A stretch of 64,000 bases of DNA from Bacillota bacterium (GTDB lineage: Bacteria > Bacillota > DTU030 > DUMP01): NCBI GenBank assembly GCA_030154105.1, contig JASKKP010000001.1, forward strand, positions 17,967-81,966. The letters are read 5' to 3'. The first letter of the stretch is position 1, and each line of letters opens with the position of its first letter. Shown piece by piece: positions 16,076-24,218 of this stretch. Position numbers and translations under genes: made by a program. The notes beneath the pieces are model-generated. The model ran no database searches, was not told the DNA's origin, and saw only the letters and a list, made by a program, of their open reading frames with translations.

Positions 16076-19000
16076 TTGAAACCGCTCAGGCTCAGCTTTT
16101 CCGGACTACATAGCTACCGGACGAGGCAGGAGGTGGACTTTACCGTTCTCGGCGCCGCCGGCCTTTTCGGCATTTTCGGGCCCACCGGCGCGGGAAAGTC
16201 CACGATTCTCGATGCCATCACCCTGGCCTTATACGGCAGCGTGGAACGGGCCAAAGGCGGGAAGGCGGGGATCATCAACCAGCTGGAGCAGAGCCTCTCC
16301 GTCTCCTTCACTTTCGCCTTGGGCGAAGAAGTCTGGCGGGTGGAGCGCGAGTACCGGCGGGATAAAAACGATCCGACGGCGGTGCGCGTGCAGCAGGCGC
16401 GCCTGGTAAAAGTGGAGCCGGGCGGGGAACAAGTGGTGGCTTCCACCGCTTCCGAGGTCGATGCCAAGGTGGTGGAGATCCTCGGCCTGCGCCGCGAAGA
16501 CTTTACCCGCGCCGTGGTCATTCCGCAGGGAAAGTTCGATGCTTTCCTGCACCTTACGGCCGGGGAGCGGGCCCGGATGCTGGAGTACATTTTTAACCTG
16601 GGGGACTACGGCGATGCCCTGGCCGAACGCGCCCGCGAGGTAAAGGCGGCTTGCGAAAAAGAGCTCGAAGCGGTGCTCGGGGAAGAAAAAGCGCTGGGCG
16701 ATGCCTCGCCGGAAGCGGTGGCCCGGGCGAGAGCGGCCCTCGAGGAGGCCGGGGGAAAGCTGGCCCGGCTGGAGGAAGAGGTTCGGGGGCTAAAAGAGCG
16801 CTTTAACGCCCTGGAGGAAGTGCGCCGCCTCTTCGAAGAGCACGAGAAGGCCCTGGCTCTTCTCACCGCGCTCGAGGCCGAGCTTCCCGAGCGGGAGAAA
16901 AGGCGGGCGGCGCTTATTGCGGCGGAGAAGGCGGAACCTTTGCGCCCAGCCTTGGAAAGGGAAAAAGAGCTGGCGGAGGAGATCCGCGCTCTCGGCGACA
17001 AGGTAGAGAAGCTCACGGCCGACCTGGAAGCCGCAGAAGCGGCGGCCGAAGCGGCCGAGCGTGCCCGAACGGCAGCCGAGACCGAGCGGGAGGCGCTCCT
17101 TCCCGAGCTCATCATGCGGGAGGCAGCGCTGGAAGAGGCCCGACGGCAGGCGGTGGAGCGGGCCCGGCTCCTTAAAGAGCAGGAAGAAGCGCAAAAAGAA
17201 AAGCGAGCTTGGGAGGCTGAGCTTAGGGAGGCCAGAAGGGAAGTCGAGGAGCACGAAGCGGCGTTCAGGCGGCTGCGTGAGGCTTGGCAGAAGATTACGG
17301 ACGAACGCGCCCGGCTTAAGTTCAATCCGGAGCTCAGGGCGCGGCTGCAGCAGGCCAATACCGCCCTCCTTACCCTCGAGGAGCGGGAGAGGCAGCTCGG
17401 TGCTTGGGAGGAGAAGCGGCGCCGGGAGGAGGTGCGGGTACGAGGGTTGGCCGAGAAACTGCGCGCGCTTCTTTTGGCACGGCTGGCCCCGGAGGCTGTG
17501 GCCGACGCCGAACCCGTGGCGGCGGCGGAAGCGGAGGTGCGGCGGGCGGAGGAGGTATGGCGCGCCCGCCGCAAGGAGCGGGACGAGGCGCTTTTCAGGC
17601 ACCAGGCTGCAGCCCTGGCCGCTACTCTGGTACCGGGTGAGCCGTGCCCGGTATGCGGCTCGCGGGAGCACCCTGCTCCGGCACTGGCTGCGGCTGACAG
17701 TGGAGAGCTCATGCGCCTGGAGGAAGAGGTCGCGGCGGCGGAGGCGGACTTGAACCAAGCTCGGCGCTGGTATGAACGGGTGCAAACTCTGGCCGTGGAA
17801 GTTGAAGCGGCCCGGCGCACCTTGGCCGACGCGGCGGCGGAGCGGGAGCGCGTCTCCGGCGAGGTGAACGCCCTGAATGCCCGCTTTGCCGAGCTGGCGG
17901 GGACCCTGGGACGGGACGAAGTACGCCGGCGCCTGGAGATGCTCGCGCGTGAGGATGAGGTGCGGGCCGCTTTGGACAAGCGGCAGGCCGCCCTGGAAGA
18001 AGAACGGGCGGAGCTCGAGGCCCGGGGGAGGGAACTTACGGCCAAGGTCGGCTCCCTCGAGGTGCGCCTGAGCGGACTTGTCGGCGAGATGAACGCGCGG
18101 GCGGCGCAGATCGCCGCCCTGGAAGCCGAAATCCGGCGCGTGTGCGGCAGTGCTCTTCCCGAAGTGCTCCTCGCTAAGGTGCGCCGGGAGATGGCCGCTT
18201 TAGAGGAGGCGGCTAAGGCGGCGCAGGCGGCCGAACGGGAAGCAAAGGAAAAGGTGGTGCGCCTGGGGCGAGAGGTGGCCGCGGCCCGAAGTAGCCTGGA
18301 GGCCCGACAGGTTGAGGCACGTCGCTTGGAGGTAGAACTTCAAAATAACCTTATGGAAGCCGGCTTCCCGCACCGGGCGGCGGCAGAAGCCGCGCTTCTT
18401 CCGGCCGATGTCCGGAAACGCTTGAAAGAAGAGCTGGAGCGTTTTGACCGGGAGATCTACCGGGTCCGGGCCGACTGCGAGCGGCTCAAGCAGGATTTGG
18501 CCGGGCGTAGCTTTAGCGCCGAAGAGTGGAGCGCGTGCCGGGAGGAGCTCGAGCGCAAGGAGGAGGAGAAAAACGCGGCCCATGGCGCCTTAGCGGTTCT
18601 GAGAAACGAGCTTTCGCGCCTTGAAACCAACGCGAAGCGTTTTAAGGAGCTCGAAGAGAAAAGGCGCCGCCTGGAACGGCGGCGCGACTTGGCGACGGTT
18701 TTAAGCCGCCTCGTCAGCGGACGTCGCTTCGTCGAATTTCTGGCCGAGGAACACCTGGCCGACCTGGCGCTGGAGGCGTCCCGGCGGTTGGGGGCGCTCA
18801 CGGGCCAACGCTACGCCTTGGAACTGGGCGAACGCTGTGAGTTTGTCCTGCGCGACGATTTTGCCGGCGGTCAGCGGCGCCCGGTGACCTCGCTATCCGG
18901 CGGCGAAACCTTCCTTACTTCCCTCGCCCTGGCCTTGGCCCTCTCTTCCCAACTCCAGCTGAAAGGCCGTTATCCTTTAGGGTTCTTTTTCCTAGACGAA

Positions 19001-19192
19001 GGGTTTGGTACCTTAGATGCCGAGAAGCTCGAGGTAGTGCTCCAGGCGCTGGAGAAGCTGCGCCGGGGAGAGCGCCTGGTCGGCGTGATCAGCCACGTAC
19101 CGGAACTACAGGAGCGTCTCCCCGTGTACCTGGAGGTTTTGCCGGCCCAGCCCGACGGGACGGGAAGCAGGCTGCGCCTGGTGCACACGTAA
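16076..19192 (+). CDS. sbcC: Exonuclease SbcCD subunit C (Rad50-like)
   Basis: 1038 aa. Walker A FGPTGAGKST (about residues 34-43) is followed by a very long Glu/Arg/Ala-rich coiled coil broken by the zinc hook CPVCGSREHP (about residues 524-533). The C-terminal half has the ABC signature LSGGETFL and Walker B FFFLDEGFGTLD. It is an SMC-like ATPase that bridges DNA and drives SbcD. The TTG at 16076 is preceded by GGGGGAG with good spacing, and the family N-terminus MKPLRLSFSGLHSY begins there. A bidirectional terminator follows. Confidence 0.96.
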   Translation: MKPLRLSFSGLHSYRTRQEVDFTVLGAAGLFGIFGPTGAGKSTILDAITLALYGSVERAKGGKAGIINQLEQSLSVSFTFALGEEVWRVEREYRRDKNDPTAVRVQQARLVKVEPGGEQVVASTASEVDAKVVEILGLRREDFTRAVVIPQGKFDAFLHLTAGERARMLEYIFNLGDYGDALAERAREVKAACEKELEAVLGEEKALGDASPEAVARARAALEEAGGKLARLEEEVRGLKERFNALEEVRRLFEEHEKALALLTALEAELPEREKRRAALIAAEKAEPLRPALEREKELAEEIRALGDKVEKLTADLEAAEAAAEAAERARTAAETEREALLPELIMREAALEEARRQAVERARLLKEQEEAQKEKRAWEAELREARREVEEHEAAFRRLREAWQKITDERARLKFNPELRARLQQANTALLTLEERERQLGAWEEKRRREEVRVRGLAEKLRALLLARLAPEAVADAEPVAAAEAEVRRAEEVWRARRKERDEALFRHQAAALAATLVPGEPCPVCGSREHPAPALAAADSGELMRLEEEVAAAEADLNQARRWYERVQTLAVEVEAARRTLADAAAERERVSGEVNALNARFAELAGTLGRDEVRRRLEMLAREDEVRAALDKRQAALEEERAELEARGRELTAKVGSLEVRLSGLVGEMNARAAQIAALEAEIRRVCGSALPEVLLAKVRREMAALEEAAKAAQAAEREAKEKVVRLGREVAAARSSLEARQVEARRLEVELQNNLMEAGFPHRAAAEAALLPADVRKRLKEELERFDREIYRVRADCERLKQDLAGRSFSAEEWSACREELERKEEEKNAAHGALAVLRNELSRLETNAKRFKELEEKRRRLERRRDLATVLSRLVSGRRFVEFLAEEHLADLALEASRRLGALTGQRYALELGERCEFVLRDDFAGGQRRPVTSLSGGETFLTSLALALALSSQLQLKGRYPLGFFFLDEGFGTLDAEKLEVVLQALEKLRRGERLVGVISHVPELQERLPVYLEVLPAQPDGTGSRLRLVHT

Positions 19193-19197
19193 CAACA

Positions 19198-19221
19198 AGG
19201 CCACCCCATGCAGGGTGGCCT
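19198..19221. terminator. Bidirectional terminator between sbcC and ABC transporter operon
   Basis: AGGCCACCC (19198-19206) pairs with GGGTGGCCT (19213-19221). Reading minus, TTGTTGTT follows; reading plus, TCTCT and then a second weak hairpin ending in CGGCTTTTT (to 19250). It serves two convergent genes. Confidence 0.75.
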
Positions 19222-19248
19222 CTCTGAGCCGGGGAGCCCTTCGGCTTT

Positions 19249-20547
19249 TTACTGCTCATTGCCGTCGTCGAAGAACTCCTCCAGGAAGAGGTTGTGGGTG
19301 TGTTCATCATAACCGATTACCTCGGCGTAGCGCCCCCAGTCCACCAGGGTTTCCAGCTGGCGCTGGGCTTCTGAGGCGCCGAACTGGCGCTCCAGGATCT
19401 CGAGGAGGAACTCGCGGGGCAGACGGCGGTTGGATTTAGACTTGATCACGTGGATGATGCGCTTAAGGGCCGGCACGCGCTCCAGCACCTGCTGGCGGAA
19501 GATGTCTTTGCGCTCCAGCACCGAGGCTTCGGCAAAGGCCATGCCTTTGGGGGTAAGCTCGATGTCGCCGGCTTCCACGCGGGCGAACCCCAGAAGCTCT
19601 ACTCCCTGCACGATGGGGAGGAAGTCCTCCACGTCGAGGACTAGATCGTCGGCCAGGCGGTAGAGATCGGCTTTGCCGTCCATGTCCTCCAGCATTTCGA
19701 TGAGCCCGGTCATGGCCCCGGCCCGCACGGGCGGGACGGGAGTAAACCTTTTTTCTTCCGGGACCACCGGGCGGTGCTCCACTTCCCGCTCTTTGCGGGT
19801 AAGGACGCGGTACAGTTCGTCAACCCGGGCCATGAAGGCCGGATCTTCCCGGTCGCGCCAGTGGGGAAGGTCGATCGCCACGTCGGCCACCACATGCGCC
19901 GGGTGGCCGGAGAGGACCACGGCCCGGTCGGCCATGTACACCAGCTCTTCGATGCCGTGCGTTACCAGAATCACGGCCTTGGTGGGAAGCTTCTTTTCCA
20001 GCCAGAGCTCGAGGAAATCCCGGCGCAGGTTTTCCGCGGTGAGCACGTCCAGGGCGGAAAAGGGCTCATCCATAAGGAGCAGGTCGGGTTCTACCGCCAG
20101 GGCACGTCCGAATCCTACGCGCTGGCGCATGCCGCCGGAAAGTTCCTTGGGGTAGGCATTTTCAAAGCCGTCTAGGCCGACGATGTCGATGGCCTCGAGG
20201 GCCTTTTTGCGCCGCTCGGCCGGCGTCAGATTCTTCTGTTTCAAGCCGAGCTCGACATTTTCCAGCACGGTCAGCCAGGGGAAGAGGGCGAAGGTTTGAA
20301 ACACGAAGCCGACGCCTGGGTTGACGCCCGTGAGCGCTTGGCCGCGGTAGAGGACGGTGCCGCTTGTCGGCTTTACCAGCCCGGCGATAATTCTAAGCAG
20401 GGTGGATTTGCCGGAACCGGAGGGGCCGAGGATGCCTAAGAACTCTCCCTCGCGTACGGTGAGGTTGATATCCTCCAAAACAGTGACTTCCTGGTCCCCA
20501 ACTTCGTAGCGCTGGTAAATGTGTTTGAGCTCGATGAGTTCGGCCAT
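19249..20547 (-). CDS. ABC transporter ATPase with C-terminal AAA-associated domain
   Basis: 432 aa. The N-terminal ABC domain has Walker A GPSGSGKST (residues 41-49), the Q-loop, signature LSGGMRQRV, Walker B LLLMDEPFSALD and switch His in LVTHGIEEL. It is of the NrtD/SsuB/TauB type. The extra 150 residues form the AAA-associated C-terminal domain seen in ATPases paired with duplicated 'anion' permeases. It is second in a minus-strand operon, 11 nt after the permease, under the M-box leader. The substrate is unknown. The family suggests an anion, whereas the riboswitch suggests a link to Mg2+ status. Confidence 0.9.
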   Translation of the reverse strand: MAELIELKHIYQRYEVGDQEVTVLEDINLTVREGEFLGILGPSGSGKSTLLRIIAGLVKPTSGTVLYRGQALTGVNPGVGFVFQTFALFPWLTVLENVELGLKQKNLTPAERRKKALEAIDIVGLDGFENAYPKELSGGMRQRVGFGRALAVEPDLLLMDEPFSALDVLTAENLRRDFLELWLEKKLPTKAVILVTHGIEELVYMADRAVVLSGHPAHVVADVAIDLPHWRDREDPAFMARVDELYRVLTRKEREVEHRPVVPEEKRFTPVPPVRAGAMTGLIEMLEDMDGKADLYRLADDLVLDVEDFLPIVQGVELLGFARVEAGDIELTPKGMAFAEASVLERKDIFRQQVLERVPALKRIIHVIKSKSNRRLPREFLLEILERQFGASEAQRQLETLVDWGRYAEVIGYDEHTHNLFLEEFFDDGNEQ

Positions 20548-20558
20548 ACCTTCACCCC

Positions 20559-22289
20559 CTAGAAGCTATACTTTTCTTCGGCAAGCCTGTACAGGCGCCG
20601 CCAGAAGAGGCGATTTACCGTTACCACAAAGAGCGACATCACCAGGATGCCCCAGATAATTTGGCCCCAATTGCCGGCACGGGTGGCCTGGGTGATGTAC
20701 GCGCCCAGCCCGCTGGCTATGAGCTCCCGGCCCTTGAGGTCTAGTACCTCCGCTACGATGCTGGCGTTCCAGGCCCCACCGGCGGCGGTAACGCCGCCGG
20801 TGACCAAAGCGCGCAGGATGCCCGGGAGAATCAGCACCCGCCACGTATCCCAGCGCGAGAGCTTGAGGATCACTGCGGCCTCCTTGAGGTCCGAAGGCAG
20901 AGCCGAAGCGCCGGCGATGACGTTAAAGAGGATGTACCACTGCGTACCGAGCATCATGAGCGGAATGGCCCCGAGCTCAAAGCTCAAACCGTAACGCAGG
21001 TAGAGGAGGCCGAAAAAGGGAAAGAGCATGTTGGCCGGGAAAGAAGCGGCGATTTGCGTCAGCGGCTGGGCAATTTGGTTCAGGCGGGGGTTGAGGCCGA
21101 TGGCTACGCCTACGGGCACCGTCCAGAGGGCGCCCAAAAGAACGGCGGCCGAGGTGCGCAGCAGGGTGTAGAAGCCGAGGACGACCACGTGCAGGAGCTC
21201 CGCGGGGCCTAGGGAGGCAATCAGCGCGAGCCCGGTGCGGGCGTAGGGGAGGAGAAAGAGGAATAAGAGCCCGGCGGCCCCGGGGACGATCCACTTGGCC
21301 CAGCGGTAAGAGGGTACCCTCTTTGACCGGTAAACTCCGGCCCGCGGCGGGGCCAGTAGCCGCTCCAGACCCTCTTCCAGCGGGCGCAGGACGTGCTCAC
21401 CCAACCAGTTCAAGACCAGCGAGCGGCGCAGTATTTCCAGGAGCCAGGACGTGGGCCGGTCTCCGCCAGCCGTCTCCTCCAGCTTAAAACGCTGCGACCA
21501 GGCCACAAGGGGACGCCAGAAGACCTGGTCCACCAGGACGATTAGGACGGCCATGGTGAAGAGTGCATAGAAAAGCGCCGGCATATTCCCCTCGCCGATG
21601 GCCGTGGCCAAGTAAGAACCGAGGCCGGGCAGCCGGATGTCCTGCCCCAGCACGGAAATGGCCTCGCTGGCGGCCAGGAAGAACCAGCCGCCGCCGAAGG
21701 ACATCATGGTGTTCCATACCAGGGGAATCGCGGCAAACGGCAGTTCCACACCGGTCAAGCGCCGCCACCAGTTAAGGCCGTAGACGGCGCTGGCTTCTCT
21801 GAGGTCCCGCGGGATGCTCCGCAGGGAGTAGTAAAAGCTAAAGGTCATATTCCAGACCTGGCTGGTGAAGATGGCGAAGATCGAAGCCAGCTCGACACCC
21901 AACATGCTGCCGGGGAAAAGAGCCATGAAGCCGGTTAAGCTTACGGAAAGGAACCCGAGCACCGGGACCGACTGCAGCACGTCGAGGAGAGGAATGAGGA
22001 TCTTGTCTGCTCCGGGGACGTATGCCGCTATATAGCCATAGACGACGGTAAAGATGAAAGAGAGGACCAGCGCGATAATCATGCGCAGGAGCGAACGCGC
22101 TGCGTAGTACGGCAGGTAAATTGGCTCTAAAGATAAGCTGGGGCCGAGCGCCTCATTCAGGGGTGCCCCCATCTCCCGGCCCAGGTGTACCAGCAAGTAG
22201 AACAGACCCACGATGGCAATGAGCACAAAAAGATCGATCCAGCCCGAGTGGCGTTTTTTAGGCAGGTCCGGGCGGACAAAAACCGGCAT
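20559..22289 (-). CDS. Duplicated ABC permease (COG4986-like)
   Basis: 576 aa with two BPD_transp_1 permease halves in one chain. Each has about five to six membrane helices and an EAA-type loop: LREASAVYGLNWWRRLTGVE in the first half and LKEAAVILKLSRWDTWRVLI in the second. A soluble linker (about residues 265-330) joins them. This is the 'ABC-type anion transport system, duplicated permease' architecture, so one polypeptide forms the whole channel. No substrate-binding protein gene is adjacent. The leader (22290-22782) holds an M-box and two small ORFs. ATG 22289 follows GGGAGGCG. Confidence 0.88.
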   Translation of the reverse strand: MPVFVRPDLPKKRHSGWIDLFVLIAIVGLFYLLVHLGREMGAPLNEALGPSLSLEPIYLPYYAARSLLRMIIALVLSFIFTVVYGYIAAYVPGADKILIPLLDVLQSVPVLGFLSVSLTGFMALFPGSMLGVELASIFAIFTSQVWNMTFSFYYSLRSIPRDLREASAVYGLNWWRRLTGVELPFAAIPLVWNTMMSFGGGWFFLAASEAISVLGQDIRLPGLGSYLATAIGEGNMPALFYALFTMAVLIVLVDQVFWRPLVAWSQRFKLEETAGGDRPTSWLLEILRRSLVLNWLGEHVLRPLEEGLERLLAPPRAGVYRSKRVPSYRWAKWIVPGAAGLLFLFLLPYARTGLALIASLGPAELLHVVVLGFYTLLRTSAAVLLGALWTVPVGVAIGLNPRLNQIAQPLTQIAASFPANMLFPFFGLLYLRYGLSFELGAIPLMMLGTQWYILFNVIAGASALPSDLKEAAVILKLSRWDTWRVLILPGILRALVTGGVTAAGGAWNASIVAEVLDLKGRELIASGLGAYITQATRAGNWGQIIWGILVMSLFVVTVNRLFWRRLYRLAEEKYSF

Positions 22290-22357
22290 CTTTTCGCCTC
22301 CCTGGGGCCCGGCACTATACTCACCATGCCCAGAGAGCGAGGCTTCTATGAATTGGC

Positions 22358-22429
22358 TTACGGCCGGTGGTGCGGGCGTATGTGGCTGCCCGCGGCAATG
22401 CCCGCATAAAGGGCCTTGACGCAGTGCAC
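22358..22429 (-). CDS. Predicted 23-codon ORF in the ABC transporter leader
   Basis: A GTG at 22429 is preceded by AAAGGAGG with 7-nt spacing and opens a 23-codon frame (MHCVKALYAGI...HIRPHHRP) ending in TAA. It has four His and one Cys in 23 residues, so it could bind metal. It lies after the riboswitch terminator and 68 nt before the permease start. The support is the excellent ribosome site and position; no homologue is known to me. It could be a leader peptide or a small transporter subunit. Confidence 0.45.
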   Translation of the reverse strand: MHCVKALYAGIAAGSHIRPHHRP

Positions 22430-22484
22430 GGCGATCCCTCCTTTAGAGTATGGTTGGGGTACTGGGTTGTTTGGTAGGGGGAAT

Positions 22485-22517
22485 CTAGTTGGGGTCCGGG
22501 ATCGGCATCCACAGCAC
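22485..22517 (-). CDS. Predicted 10-codon Pro/Asp-rich leader ORF
   Basis: Just after the M-box terminator, AAAGGAGGTGG (22521-22531) stands 6 nt before GTG 22517, opening VLWMPIPDPN and a TAG stop. An ATG two codons further in would give MPIPDPN. The ribosome site is among the strongest in the window and serves no other frame. The PxPDP content recalls the MgtL leader of Salmonella mgtA, whose acidic/Pro codons destabilise ribosomes at low Mg2+. That parallel is an inference. Confidence 0.5.
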   Translation of the reverse strand: MLWMPIPDPN

Positions 22518-22536
22518 GCACCACCTCCTTTGCCAC

Positions 22537-22567
22537 AAGAAAAGCCCCTCTCAACGCCTGAGGGGGC
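22537..22567 (-). terminator. Rho-independent terminator of the M-box expression platform
   Basis: Reading minus: GCCCCCTCA, a short loop, TGAGAGGGGC, then TTTTCTTG. The 3' arm contains CGTTGAG (22550-22556), which is the exact complement of CTCAACG (22587-22593) at the edge of the aptamer. Terminator and antiterminator are thus mutually exclusive. Confidence 0.88.
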
Positions 22568-22738
22568 ATACACCCTGCACCCTCCTCGTTGAGCTTTGGC
22601 ACTGTACGACTTTGGCAGAAGCCAGCCACATTAGGTAAAACCTTAAGCCGGTAATACCTGCTTACCCCGTTGGTGTCTTTCGACATTTCCGGGCAGTGGC
22701 CTGTATTCGTACAGGAACCTCGCCTAACAGGGTGTATT
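22568..22738 (-). ncRNA. M-box (ykoK) Mg2+ riboswitch aptamer
   Basis: Reading minus, the conserved M-box blocks appear in order: GTTAGGCGAGGTTCCTGTA, ACTGCCC, AATGTCGAAAGACACCAACG, AGGTTTTACC, AATGTGGCTGG, GCCAAAGTCGTACAGTGCC and AAAGCTCAACGAGGAGGG. The outer P1 helix is ATACACCCTG (near 22738) pairing with CAGGGTGTAT (22568-22577), perfect over 10 bp. High Mg2+ should stabilise P1 and allow the terminator at 22537-22567; low Mg2+ should allow read-through. It points at the ABC permease operon. The ykvI-like gene lies upstream and is not controlled by it. Confidence 0.95.
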
Positions 22739-22753
22739 CGCTTTTCCTACTCT

Positions 22754-22782
22754 AGTTTAGGCCTTGTCGCGCCGCCTGTCAA
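22754..22782 (-). promoter_or_regulatory. Promoter of the M-box/ABC transporter operon
   Basis: Minus strand TTGACA (22777-22782), 17-nt spacer, TAAACT (22754-22759). The predicted start near 22747 lies about 9 nt before the aptamer P1 helix. Confidence 0.85.
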
Positions 22783-22820
22783 CCAGGGAAGAGCCATTCT
22801 TTGTGAACGTGCTGGGATAT

Positions 22821-22873
22821 TGTCACCCTGAAACTCCTCTGAGAAAATGTCGCCTATGAGGGTGATGGTGACA
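22821..22873. repeat. Inverted-repeat structure of unknown origin
   Basis: TGTCACC (22821-22827) is inverted at GGTGACA (22867-22873), with a second pair CACCCT/AGGGTG inside (22824-22829 and 22859-22864). A further TGTC-GCC unit lies between. The TGTCACCCTGAAACTCC sequence resembles IS21-family ends, but no transposase gene is present here. It lies between the M-box promoter and the end of the ykvI-like gene. It could also be that gene's terminator, though it lacks a T-tract. Confidence 0.4.
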
Positions 22874-22989
22874 TTAGCCTGGACCTCTTCTCCGAAGGAC
22901 GCTCTCCCGGTTGCATGACAGGCGTACGGCAGAGGGGGCGCGGAAATGGGCGCAGGACGTCTCGCAGGTAGGCCTGGTGTGGGGCCTTC

Positions 22990-24153
22990 CTACTCCCGGC
23001 GGTTGTTCCCGTCCTGAGATGAGTCTTCATACACGCTACCGGTCGCGGGCTCTATGTCTGGCTTCTTTTCCGGTTTGGCGGCGGGAGCGGAAAGAGAAGC
23101 GCGAGTGAGTAGGACCTTCAGGTAGCCGTAGGTAAGGGCGCCTATGAGGAGGAGCCCGGCGAAGCCAGCCGCGGGGTAGAGGGTGCTGACGATGGTGGAA
23201 AAGCCGAAGCGGGCCAGAATGAAGGCGGCGATGCTGGCCAGGATGGCCAGGGCGCGGTAGGCGCGGCTGTCTGGTTTAGTAAGCCTGGAGGTGAAGCCAT
23301 ACAGGCCGGCCACCGCCGTGGTATACACCTCGGCAACGAGCACCAAACTGTAGAAGATGCGCAAATAAGGCGAAATGAGTCCGGCCACGGCGATCATCGG
23401 CACTTCCAAGCCGGCCACCTGCGGCGCTACCGTGAGGATGGCGGCGGCGATAGCCAACACCCCTACCCCCAGGCTCAGCCCGCCCCAAATGGCGCCCCGG
23501 CGGAGTGCTGCCAGGCTGCCGAGCGCTCCGAGCGGGGCGAGCACGGCTACAGAAAGAATGAGATTGTACGAGGCATAAAGGAGCGCGGCCAACGGCCAGG
23601 AGGGCACGGCCGCCTTGGCCGGGTCCACCCAGGCCAAGTTGGCGACCAGTCCCTGGGGCTGGGCCAGAATCGTAATAAGGCTGAGGCTGAGCACGGAGGT
23701 GAGGAGGACCGGGGCAACGAAGCTGATGGATTCAATTACCCTAAAGATGCCGAGGAGCACCGTGACCAGCGTGAGACCGAGGAGCAACATGCTTCCTACC
23801 GGGCCCGGCAGGCGGAATTCTTCGACGAAGATGGCCCCGGAGCCGGCCGCCATGGTTACCAGGGCGCCGAAGAGGAAAAAGGTTATGATGAGATCCATTA
23901 TCGCTCCGGCCCAGCGCCCTCCTGCTGCCTGGATCACCGGCAGGTGCGACTCGGCTTTGAGCGCATGTCCGAGCTCCATAATGGCCAGGCCGAAAAAAAC
24001 AAAGAGACCGGTGGCCAGGGCGATACCGACAAACCCCCACCTGCCGAAGGCCGAAAAAAACTGCAGCACTTCCTGCCCGGAAGCGAACCCTGCTCCGACT
24101 ACGGTTCCCACGTAGGTTGCGGCAATGGTAAAGGGCGAGAGCTTCTCCGCCAT
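22990..24153 (-). CDS. YkvI-family membrane protein (APC/LeuT-like)
   Basis: 387 aa with about ten hydrophobic helices. The first helix has the YVGTVVGAGFASGQEVLQF motif, the Na+/substrate-site signature of LeuT-fold carriers and typical of the COG3949 YkvI family. The C-terminal 35 residues are hydrophilic and cytoplasmic-looking (KPEKKPDIEP...). The substrate is unknown. ATG 24153 has AAAGGAG upstream. The DUF1540 gene lies just upstream on the same strand, with a hairpin between them. Confidence 0.87.
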   Translation of the reverse strand: MAEKLSPFTIAATYVGTVVGAGFASGQEVLQFFSAFGRWGFVGIALATGLFVFFGLAIMELGHALKAESHLPVIQAAGGRWAGAIMDLIITFFLFGALVTMAAGSGAIFVEEFRLPGPVGSMLLLGLTLVTVLLGIFRVIESISFVAPVLLTSVLSLSLITILAQPQGLVANLAWVDPAKAAVPSWPLAALLYASYNLILSVAVLAPLGALGSLAALRRGAIWGGLSLGVGVLAIAAAILTVAPQVAGLEVPMIAVAGLISPYLRIFYSLVLVAEVYTTAVAGLYGFTSRLTKPDSRAYRALAILASIAAFILARFGFSTIVSTLYPAAGFAGLLLIGALTYGYLKVLLTRASLSAPAAKPEKKPDIEPATGSVYEDSSQDGNNRRE

Positions 24154-24182
24154 ATCGCGGCTCCTTTGCGGCTTGTTATCGC

Positions 24183-24213
24183 AGAAGCCCTGTGCGTAAG
24201 CAACAGGGCTTCT
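24183..24213 (-). terminator. Hairpin between DUF1540 and ykvI-like genes
   Basis: AGAAGCCCTGT (24183-24193) pairs perfectly with ACAGGGCTTCT (24203-24213) across 9 nt. No T-run follows on the minus strand, so it may be a weak terminator or an mRNA-stability structure. Confidence 0.6.
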
Positions 24214-24218
24214 CCCGG

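Noticed and set aside
16606..18045. Minus-strand frame of 479 codons, extremely Ser/Arg/Ala-rich
   Set aside because: It is the antisense shadow of the Glu/Arg-rich SbcC coiled coil; the composition is explained by reading GAG/GCC codons backwards.
22321..22686. 121-codon minus-strand frame across the M-box
   Set aside because: It runs through the riboswitch aptamer and terminator, whose RNA conservation explains the sequence. Only the two short ORFs after the terminator have ribosome sites.
22568..24153. M-box as regulator of the ykvI-like gene
   Set aside because: The aptamer lies downstream of that gene on the same strand and points toward the ABC permease, with a promoter between them.
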